This document shows, in pieces, positions 1 through 4,441 of a stretch of 5,991 bases of DNA. Below the pieces are notes generated by a model. That model worked only from the letters and a program-made list of their open reading frames with translations. It searched no databases and was not told the origin of the DNA. Within the stretch, counting starts at the first letter, position 1. The number at the start of each line of letters is the position of its first letter. Position numbers and translations under genes: made by a program. The stretch lies in contig CANEVG010000235.1 of assembly GCA_947442095.1 (NCBI GenBank), positions 1 to 5,991 of the forward strand. The letters run 5' to 3'. Origin of the DNA: Sphingomonadaceae bacterium. GTDB taxonomy: Bacteria > Pseudomonadota > Alphaproteobacteria > Sphingomonadales > Sphingomonadaceae.

Positions 1-180
1 CAGATCGGCGAGATCACCTACTACAACGATGGCGACTGGGTCGAAAGCTGCACCGCGCTGGTGGAGGATTTTCAGGGTGCAATCACCATCGTGGACTGGG
101 CTGCGGTGTGCTTCGCGGAAGCGCAGGCCAGCACAGCCAAGGCTGCCGCCGAACCGCAGCCTGCACGAGAAGACGCATGA
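1..180 (+). CDS. plcP: C-terminal end of a PlcP-like (LpxH-type) metallophosphoesterase, 5' end outside the window
   Basis: Reading frame 1 is open from the first base to the TGA at 178-180 and gives 59 residues. It includes the segment YYNDGDWVESCTALVE, which I recognise from the C-terminal part of alphaproteobacterial metallophosphoesterases that are often labelled UDP-2,3-diacylglucosamine diphosphatase. The tail after about residue 42 is Ala/Gln/Glu-rich and looks unstructured. The catalytic metal-binding His/Asp motifs lie upstream of the window and cannot be checked. Enterobacterial LpxH ends differently. This end, together with the overlapping glycosyltransferase gene, fits PlcP better: PlcP is the phospholipase C of the same superfamily that releases diacylglycerol from membrane phospholipids under phosphate limitation. 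The alternative is a true lipid A enzyme (LpxH-type). The coding call is firm; the PlcP assignment is an inference from a short fragment and its neighbour. Confidence 0.7.
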   Translation, partial: QIGEITYYNDGDWVESCTALVEDFQGAITIVDWAAVCFAEAQASTAKAAAEPQPAREDA

Positions 181-1241
181 AGATCGCAATCTGCACCGAT
201 GCCTGGCATCCGCAAGTAAACGGTGTGGTGCGCACGCTTGCAACCACGATCGAGCACGTGATCGCGCGGGGTCATGAGGTCTTGCTCGTCACCCCGAACC
301 AGTTTTTCACGTTCGGCCTGCCCGGCTATAGCGAAATCCGGCTGGCGATGCTGCCGCGCTTCCGCACGCGCCGCATGCTGACCCGGTTCCGGCCCGATAT
401 CGTGCATATCGCTACCGAAGGTCCGATCGGCTGGAGCGCGCGCGGCTGGTGCAGGACCAATGGCATACCGTTCACCAGCGCATTTCACACCCGGTTCCCC
501 GATTATGCCGCGGTTCGTACCGGGCTTTCTCCGGCCCGGTTCTGGCCAATCATGCGGCGCTTCCATGCCCCGAGCCACGCCGTGCTGGTGTCCACGCCGA
601 CGCTCGCGGCCGAACTCGCCAACCATGGGATCATGCAGTCCGCGCTTTGGTCACGCGGGATCGACGGCACCGTGTTCCATCCCGGCCATGCGCCGCTTGA
701 AGCCTTGGCGGACTGTCCGCGCCCGATCCTGCTCAACGTCGGCCGTGTGGCGATCGAGAAGAATCTTGGCGCGTTCCTTGATGCCAAAGTGCCCGGGACC
801 AAAGTGGTGGTCGGCAATGGCCCCGATCTTGCGCGGCTGCGCGCGAGCTATCCCGAGGTGCTTTTCCTCGGCGCGCTTTCGGGTACGACCCTCGCGCAGG
901 CCTATTGCTCGGCCGATGTCTTTGTGTTTCCAAGCAAGACCGATACGTTCGGCCTCGTGATGATCGAAGCCATGGCGTGCGGTTTGCCGGTTGCCGGCTA
1001 TCCTGTCCCTGGCCCGGTAGATGTGGTGGGCGTGGGCGGTCTGGGGCCGCAAGGTATCCTGCCGGAGCCGGTCGGCGCGTTGCACGATGATCTAGCCCTC
1101 GCCATTGCACAGGCTCTGGCCTGCGACCGCAGGGAGGCTGCGGCCCATGGCCGCAGCTATAGCTGGGAAAGCGCAACCGACCAGTTCATCAAGGCGCTGA
1201 CCGATGCCGCACTATCGCGCCGAGAACGCGCAGCTGCCTGA
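177..1241 (+). CDS. agt: Family-4 glycosyltransferase, Agt-like (glycosyl/glucuronosyl diacylglycerol synthase type)
   Basis: This 354-residue GT-B enzyme should transfer a sugar from a nucleotide-sugar donor to a membrane lipid, probably diacylglycerol, at the cytoplasmic membrane face. The N-terminal domain opens with a beta strand and the signature WHPQVNGVVRT (residues 10-20), followed by HIATEGPIG (77-85) and SAFHTRFPDY (101-110). The linker region has WSRGID (158-163). The donor-binding C-terminal domain has NVGRVAIEKN (187-196), VVVGNGP (210-216) and VFPSKTDTFGLVMIEAMA (250-267). Here the GT4 E-x7-E motif reads Asp256-x7-Glu264, a variant known in the Agt/SQD2-like branch. The start is the ATG at 177, because the conserved N terminus begins exactly there. 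It overlaps the preceding stop as ATGA, so the two genes are probably translationally coupled. An in-frame ATG at 108 lies inside the upstream gene and adds 23 non-homologous residues. Acceptor and sugar cannot be read from the sequence; another lipid or mannosyl transferase of GT4 is the alternative. Confidence 0.85.
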   Translation: MKIAICTDAWHPQVNGVVRTLATTIEHVIARGHEVLLVTPNQFFTFGLPGYSEIRLAMLPRFRTRRMLTRFRPDIVHIATEGPIGWSARGWCRTNGIPFTSAFHTRFPDYAAVRTGLSPARFWPIMRRFHAPSHAVLVSTPTLAAELANHGIMQSALWSRGIDGTVFHPGHAPLEALADCPRPILLNVGRVAIEKNLGAFLDAKVPGTKVVVGNGPDLARLRASYPEVLFLGALSGTTLAQAYCSADVFVFPSKTDTFGLVMIEAMACGLPVAGYPVPGPVDVVGVGGLGPQGILPEPVGALHDDLALAIAQALACDRREAAAHGRSYSWESATDQFIKALTDAALSRRERAAA

Positions 1242-1262
1242 CGTGTTCAGGCCTCGCGCCGA

Positions 1263-2081
1263 TCAGCTGGCCGTCGTGCCCGGGGCCTTGTCTTCCATCA
1301 GCTTGTAGGCACGTTCGTACCACTCGCTGCCGGGATAGTTGGCGCCCAGCACGGCGGCGGACTTCTGCGCCTGTTCGGGCAGGCCGAGCACGAGATAGCT
1401 CTCGACCAAGCGATACAGCGCCTCGGGCGTATGGCTCGTCTGCTGATACTTCTCGATCACGGTGCGGAAGCGAAGCGTTCCGGCCAGCCATTTGCCGCTG
1501 CGCTGGTAGAAGCGGCCGATCTCCATTTCCTTGCCGGCCAAGTGATCATTGACCAGATCGAGCTTGAGCCGCGCGTCGGTAGCATACGTCGTGGCCGGAT
1601 AGCGCCGGGTGACTTCGGTCAGTGCGGTCAGGGCCTGCTGGGTTATCTTCTGGTCGCGCGTCACGTCGCTGATCTGCTCGTAATAGCACAGCGCGACGAG
1701 ATAATAGGCGTATGGCGCGTCTTTGTTGCCCGGGTGGATCGAGAGGAAACGCTGCGCCGACTGGACCGACTTGGCATAATCGCGCGCGGCATAGTAGCTG
1801 AATGCGCTCATCAGCTGGGCACGGCGGGCCCAGGGCGAATAGGGGTGCTGGCGCTCCACCTCGTCGAACAGGGCGGCAGCCTGCTTAGCATCGCCCCGAT
1901 CAAGCCTGTCCTTCGCGGCGGCATAAAGCGTATCGACATCGCGCGCGACGTAAGCGACGTCCTTCTTCGCCTTGGAGCCCGCGCACCCGGCGGTGGAGCC
2001 AAGTGCCACGACAACGGCGGCAAGAAGGGCGAAGCGCAGCGGGCTGCGGCCCGAAGCTGAAGCTGAAACGTGATCAATCAT
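1263..2081 (-). CDS. bamD: Outer membrane protein assembly lipoprotein BamD
   Basis: This 272-residue lipoprotein belongs to the BAM complex, which folds beta-barrel proteins into the outer membrane; BamD is the TPR scaffold binding BamA on the periplasmic side. From the ATG at 2081 there is a basic n-region, a hydrophobic run at about residues 17-28, and a lipobox-like Thr-Ala-Gly-Cys with the lipidated Cys at 33. The -3 position is Thr rather than the usual Leu. The mature part is a run of TPR-type helices. Recognisable BamD pieces are ALFDEVERQHPYSPWARRAQ, the stretch AYYLVALCYYEQI followed by a DVTRDQ element, and a GKEMEIGRFYQRSGKW segment near the third repeat. Length is typical for the family. 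An upstream in-frame start at 2156 would put 25 residues before the signal peptide and is rejected. No Shine-Dalgarno precedes the ATG. The gene converges on the glycosyltransferase gene with a 21-base gap that holds no clear terminator. Confidence 0.93.
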   Translation of the reverse strand: MIDHVSASASGRSPLRFALLAAVVVALGSTAGCAGSKAKKDVAYVARDVDTLYAAAKDRLDRGDAKQAAALFDEVERQHPYSPWARRAQLMSAFSYYAARDYAKSVQSAQRFLSIHPGNKDAPYAYYLVALCYYEQISDVTRDQKITQQALTALTEVTRRYPATTYATDARLKLDLVNDHLAGKEMEIGRFYQRSGKWLAGTLRFRTVIEKYQQTSHTPEALYRLVESYLVLGLPEQAQKSAAVLGANYPGSEWYERAYKLMEDKAPGTTAS

Positions 2082-2087
2082 GCCGGT

Positions 2088-2116
2088 TGTATAGCCAGCG
2101 CCCCCCTGAACGCCAA
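2088..2116 (-). promoter_or_regulatory. Putative bamD promoter giving a leaderless mRNA
   Basis: On the - strand a TTGGCG box (2111-2116) and a TATACA box (2088-2093) are separated by 17 bases. Each matches four of six consensus positions. Only six bases separate the -10 box from the bamD ATG, so a start site at the usual distance would fall on or next to the A of the ATG. This agrees with the missing Shine-Dalgarno. It is seen in the sequence but not tested. Confidence 0.45.
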
Positions 2117-2124
2117 GTGAAGTT

Positions 2125-2157
2125 CGGCAGTTTTGCCGCACTTGCCGAGTTGGCAAG
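2125..2157 (-). other. Two adjacent short hairpins between rrf2 and bamD
   Basis: Read in the direction of rrf2 transcription, the first hairpin pairs CTTGCC with GGCAAG (2152-2157 with 2141-2146) over a five-base loop. The second pairs CGGCA with TGCCG (2134-2138 with 2125-2129) over a four-base loop. Two bases separate them, and the shared GGCA/TGCC cores allow alternative pairings. No T-run follows, so this is a weak or Rho-assisted 3' end of rrf2 at best. The pair lies just upstream of the putative bamD -35 box, so a role as a DNA site is also open. Confidence 0.4.
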
Positions 2158-2166
2158 CCAGCCGGT

Positions 2167-2619
2167 CTATTGGGCGGCCTGCACTTCAGATGAATCGAAC
2201 GGCGGTTCGAGGACGATCGCGTCCGCTAGGGTGACCCGGTCGAGCATGGCGGCCATTTCGTCGCGCAGTTGCAACATGAGGCCGCGCAGCCTGCACTCGG
2301 CCTCGGGCAAGCAGTTGTTGCAGGTTTCGTGCGCGTTGCGGCTGGCGCAGGGAGTTAGCGCGAGGCTGCCGCGCGTGAGGCGGATAATATCGCCATAGCG
2401 GATATCGACCGGCGCGAGCGCAAGTTCATACCCGCCCTCACGCCCGCGATGCGAAGCTACGATCCCCTCACGCGCCATCTCGGAGAGGATCACGGTCAGG
2501 AACTTGCGCGGAATGTTCTGCGCTTCGGCTATGGCATCAAGGCGCACTGGACCCTGTCCGAACGTATCGGACAAGTGCTGCAGTGCGCGGATCGTGTAAC
2601 GCGTCTTTTGCGATAGCAT
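2167..2619 (-). CDS. Rrf2-family transcriptional regulator with a Cys-rich Fe-S-type motif
   Basis: This is a 150-residue DNA-binding regulator of the family that includes IscR, NsrR, RirA and CymR. The winged helix-turn-helix spans about residues 1-75. It starts MLSQKTRYTIRALQHLS, has the recognition-helix region NIPRKFLTVILSEM (35-48) and the family wing RGREGGYELA (58-67). A cysteine cluster follows: Cys91, Cys100, Cys103 and Cys109 (C-x8-C-x2-C-x5-C). Three such cysteines usually ligate a [2Fe-2S] or [4Fe-4S] cluster that senses iron, NO, oxidants or Fe-S status. Which ligands are used and which signal is read cannot be decided here; no isc/suf, hmp or iron-uptake gene is in the window. 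The start at 2619 places the conserved N terminus correctly, yet no Shine-Dalgarno precedes it. The nearest upstream gene is a dead transporter, so no regulated partner is evident. IscR-like or NsrR-like naming would be over-reading. Confidence 0.9.
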   Translation of the reverse strand: MLSQKTRYTIRALQHLSDTFGQGPVRLDAIAEAQNIPRKFLTVILSEMAREGIVASHRGREGGYELALAPVDIRYGDIIRLTRGSLALTPCASRNAHETCNNCLPEAECRLRGLMLQLRDEMAAMLDRVTLADAIVLEPPFDSSEVQAAQ

Positions 2620-2625
2620 AATCGT

Positions 2626-2654
2626 AAATTTGGGCGCTCGCAGCTCATTGTCAA
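2626..2654 (-). promoter_or_regulatory. Putative promoter of the Rrf2 regulator gene, leaderless geometry
   Basis: On the - strand a perfect TTGACA box (2649-2654) is followed after 17 bases by AAATTT (2626-2631), a poor -10 match. Six bases then lead to the ATG, the same distance as in front of bamD. The exact -35 hexamer makes the promoter credible; the -10 is the weak part. The rest of the 102-base gap (2620-2721) holds only an imperfect repeat of CCGAAGC. Confidence 0.5.
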
Positions 2655-2721
2655 CTGCCCGGGTAGAACAATCTCCGAAGCGGCCCCGAAGCAGCGACCC
2701 CGGACCGTCAGCGTTCCCGGT

Positions 2722-3137
2722 TCAGGTCGCTGCCGTGCGGCGCGTAAACAGCCCGAACCCTGCGATCACCGCATAACACAGCGCAGGAAGCGAAAACGCA
2801 AGCCGAGGCTACCCGTGCTGTCGGCCAGCTGTCCGGTCAGCGGCGGGATCACCGCACCGCGCATATAGCCCACGCGCTTGACCAGTGCCGCACCCGGACT
2901 GCCGACAATGGCATAGGCGGCAAAGAAAGCCGACTGGATCAGCATCGCCTGCGCATAGTTGAGCGTGAAGAGATCCTTGAGCCTGGGAATGATCACATCA
3001 TTGAGCGAGGTGATGCCGCCGAAAATGAAGAACAGCGCCATGACGAACACGCGCAATTCCGGCACGTCGATATGCCCGTCCTCACCCTATGCCGCCTGCG
3101 AAGCGATCCTCGTCGCCGCGGACGGGGCAAGGGCCAT
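2722..3137 (-). pseudogene. Degraded FucP-type sugar MFS transporter (nonsense, internal deletion, frameshift)
   Basis: The remnant starts at the ATG at 3137, preceded by GGAG (3146-3149) with an eight-base spacer. It reads MALAPSAATRIASQAA and hits an in-frame TAG at 3087-3089. The frame continues through VPELRVFVMALFFIFGGITS and SLNDVIIPRLKDLFTLNYAQ, the first membrane-segment region of FucP/glucose-galactose type transporters, to RVGYMRGA. There it jumps straight to VIPPLTGQLADSTG, which belongs near the C terminus. The junction lies around 2847-2858. About 290 of the roughly 410-430 residues usual for the family are missing, and the join is in frame. After a GGC codon (2802-2804) one base has been lost: the shifted frame from 2799 encodes AFSLPALCYAVIAGFGLFTR and a short tail ending at TGA 2722-2724, a natural transporter C terminus. 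A GTG at 3065 could open a 99-residue fragment, but it would lack most membrane helices and cannot transport. The usual role of the intact family is proton-coupled sugar uptake at the inner membrane. Confidence 0.85.
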
Positions 3138-3232
3138 AAAATTCACTCCGATCGGGCGCGGCCGAATGCCGGGCTTGCTTTGTCCGTCTTGCCCGGAAGG
3201 GCTGCAAAATTCAGTCGCATAGGCATGAACGC

Positions 3233-3266
3233 AAAAAGGGCACCGCGCGCTAGACGCGGTGCCCTT
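3233..3266 (-). terminator. Strong intrinsic terminator of the cytochrome c gene
   Basis: A perfect 12-base-pair GC-rich stem (AAGGGCACCGCG, 3236-3247, with CGCGGTGCCCTT, 3255-3266) encloses a seven-base loop. On the - strand it runs directly into TTTTT (3233-3237), two of whose bases pair in the stem. It starts 31 bases after the cytochrome stop codon. The T-run lies on the correct side only for leftward transcription, so it closes the cytochrome unit and shields the transporter pseudogene from read-through. Confidence 0.93.
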
Positions 3267-3296
3267 GAAAGATCTGGCCTGGCTATGCGTACCGGA

Positions 3297-3695
3297 TCAG
3301 CGCGCGGCCTGCTTGAGATAGGCGATCACGTCTGCCCGGTCCTTGGCGTTCGCAATGCCCGGGAACGCCATGCGCGTGCCTGGCACATATTTCATCGGAC
3401 TGGTGAGGAAAGCATCGAGCGTGTCTTCCTTCCAGACTACGCCCTTGCCCTTCATGCCTGCCGAATAACCAAAATTTGCCACTGAACCGGCCTTACGGCC
3501 AATAATTCCCTTCAGGCTGGGACCCATGCGGACCGCGCCGGTATTGAGATCGTGACAGGCTGCGCAGCGCGCAAACACCGTCTTGCCCTTAACCGGATCG
3601 CCTGCGGTCCCCGCCGCTTGCGCCGCACCTGCTAGCGCCGTCAGGGCAGCGACGCCCAGTCCCACCATGCGCAGACGTGCCTTCAAACCCTTCAT
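3297..3695 (-). CDS. Periplasmic class I c-type cytochrome (c2 / c-550 like)
   Basis: This is a 132-residue soluble electron carrier. A signal peptide covers residues 1-27 (basic KGLKARLR, hydrophobic core, AQA cleavage site). The mature domain of about 105 residues has one haem-binding motif Cys44-Ala-Ala-Cys47-His48, with His48 as proximal ligand. Next comes the MGPSLKGIIGRKAG stretch (57-70) common to mitochondrial-type cytochromes c, then W88 and the distal Met109 in KYVPGTRMAFPG. All key residues are present. It probably shuttles electrons between the bc1 complex and a terminal oxidase or another periplasmic partner, but no partner gene is nearby. The start at 3695 is supported by GGAG (3702-3705) six bases upstream, unlike the leaderless-looking genes to the left. 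It is transcribed as its own unit, with a strong terminator downstream and a 98-base gap to the MarR gene upstream. Confidence 0.93.
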   Translation of the reverse strand: MKGLKARLRMVGLGVAALTALAGAAQAAGTAGDPVKGKTVFARCAACHDLNTGAVRMGPSLKGIIGRKAGSVANFGYSAGMKGKGVVWKEDTLDAFLTSPMKYVPGTRMAFPGIANAKDRADVIAYLKQAAR

Positions 3696-3762
3696 CGTAA
3701 TCTCCGCTGCAATCCCGCCCTGCTTATGCGACCGGCGGCCTGTCTACGGTCTTAATGAGCTG

Positions 3763-3777
3763 TTTCACCAAGTGTAA
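3763..3777. promoter_or_regulatory. Imperfect 15-base palindrome upstream of the cytochrome c gene
   Basis: TTTCAC-CAA-GTGTAA is an inverted repeat with five of six arm positions matching. It lies in the 98-base gap between the MarR stop codon and the cytochrome start, 68 bases upstream of the cytochrome ATG. The position suits an operator or an upstream promoter element of the cytochrome gene. No regulator can be assigned, and chance is a real alternative. Confidence 0.3.
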
Positions 3778-3793
3778 GGTTCCGTTTCGGCCT

Positions 3794-4258
3794 TCAATGT
3801 CTGGCCGGTGCCGAAAGATAGAGCTTTATCACCAGCCGGAAAAGCTCTGCCCTCTCAGCCGGTGTGAGGGGCGCTAGCAGTTCGCTCTCGTCGGTAAAGA
3901 TGATCTCGCGGGCAGCGGTGAGCGTTGCAGAGCCTGTCTCGGTGATCCAGAGCCCCCCTGCCCTCCGATCCAACTTCGATGGTTCCGAAACCAGGTGGCC
4001 ATTCAGCGTCAGCTGGCGCACGAACTGGTGCACGGTGGGCCGCTCAATCTTGAAGAAGCGCGAGAGATCGGACTGCTTGACCCCCGGATTGGCATTGACG
4101 AGCCACAGGATCGCCACCTGCTTGGGCGTGACCTTGAAATTTTCGAGCTGGCGTTCGAGGCGCGAGAGCAACAGTGAATTGGCAGTGCCGATATGGATGC
4201 CCAGCACACCGTCGAGCCCGTCAAGATCGAGCCCGGGCGTCACAGCTTGCCGGCTCAT
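3794..4258 (-). CDS. MarR-family transcriptional regulator
   Basis: This is a 154-residue winged helix-turn-helix regulator. An N-terminal helix (about residues 16-40) for dimerisation is followed by VTPKQVAILWLV (43-54). The DNA-reading region is KQSDLSRFFKIERPTVHQFV (61-80), and the wing contains LDRRAGGLWIT (96-106) with the conserved Asp-Arg pair of MarR proteins. C-terminal helices around TPAERAELFRLVIKLYL complete the dimer domain. It contains no cysteine, so it cannot sense peroxide in the manner of OhrR even though it sits beside ahpF; a small ligand is more likely. The start is uncertain. ATG 4258 has only a weak GGAA nearby; an in-frame GTG at 4273 with GAGG eleven bases upstream would add five residues (MSTET). 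The longest in-frame extension, to 4432, is low-complexity and crosses the palindromic intergenic region, so it is rejected. The ligand and targets are unknown; autoregulation is usual for the family. Confidence 0.88.
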   Translation of the reverse strand: MSRQAVTPGLDLDGLDGVLGIHIGTANSLLLSRLERQLENFKVTPKQVAILWLVNANPGVKQSDLSRFFKIERPTVHQFVRQLTLNGHLVSEPSKLDRRAGGLWITETGSATLTAAREIIFTDESELLAPLTPAERAELFRLVIKLYLSAPARH

Positions 4259-4351
4259 GGTTTCCGTGGACACGTGCAGGCTTTCCTCATGGACACTGAA
4301 CGGCCGGAGGGGCCATAAAACGGTAGCCTTAAAAGCAGTGGGGCGGTGAAG

Positions 4352-4363
4352 CAAAACCTTTTG
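4352..4363. promoter_or_regulatory. Perfect 12-base palindrome-like site upstream of the MarR gene
   Basis: CAAAA-CC-TTTTG has perfect five-base arms around a two-base centre. It is the only AT-rich inverted repeat in the GC-rich 183-base gap between ahpF and the MarR gene and lies about 95 bases upstream of the MarR start. MarR proteins commonly bind palindromes of this size near their own promoters, so it is a candidate autoregulatory operator. No convincing -35/-10 pair was found close to it. Confidence 0.35.
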
Positions 4364-4403
4364 TCGCACTACACCGCGAGGGGGCAGCAGCGTGAGGGGG
4401 GCA

Positions 4404-4434
4404 GCGTGCCGGGCTTCGGTGCAGCCTTGCACGC
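4404..4434 (-). other. GC-rich inverted repeat just downstream of ahpF
   Basis: Seven bases past the ahpF stop codon, GCGTGC (4404-4409) can pair with GCACGC (4429-4434). Alternatively GTGCA (4419-4423) can pair with TGCAC (4428-4432) over a four-base loop. No T-run follows on the - strand. It may slow transcription or protect the ahpF mRNA 3' end, but it is not a convincing intrinsic terminator, so read-through into the MarR gene is possible. An imperfect G-rich tandem repeat (4378-4407) adjoins it. Confidence 0.3.
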
Positions 4435-4441
4435 CGTATGA

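Noticed and set aside
72..626. 184-codon - strand open frame across the phosphoesterase/glycosyltransferase junction
   Set aside because: It covers two well-supported + strand genes and has no recognisable motif or ribosome site.
1242..1262. Possible bidirectional terminator between the convergent glycosyltransferase and bamD genes
   Set aside because: Only 21 bases, with no stem followed by a T-run in either direction.
1431..2060. 209-codon open frame on the + strand opposite bamD
   Set aside because: The opposite strand encodes a complete, recognisable BamD; long antisense frames are common in GC-rich coding DNA, and the translation resembles no family.
2673..2692. Short repeat CCGAAGC occurring twice upstream of the Rrf2 gene
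   Set aside because: Seven-base GC-rich repeat of low information; no palindrome and no link to the promoter boxes.
2766..3065. The 99-codon transporter fragment from GTG 3065 as a genuine small membrane protein
   Set aside because: Homologous coding continues upstream past a TAG to a better start, and also continues in another frame after the C terminus, so it is a remnant rather than a designed small gene.
3072..3485. 137-codon + strand open frame running over the pseudogene start, the terminator and the cytochrome gene
   Set aside because: It reads through a strong hairpin terminator and opposite a conserved cytochrome; the composition is Arg-rich shadow.
4378..4407. G-rich imperfect tandem repeat (GAGGGGGCAGCAGCGT then a similar 14-base copy)
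   Set aside because: Only two unequal short copies; not enough for a functional repeat or G-quadruplex claim.
4259..4432. 58-residue N-terminal extension of the MarR frame
   Set aside because: It has no MarR homology, spans the palindromic intergenic sequence and lacks a good ribosome site; MarR proteins start close to the ATG at 4258 or GTG at 4273.
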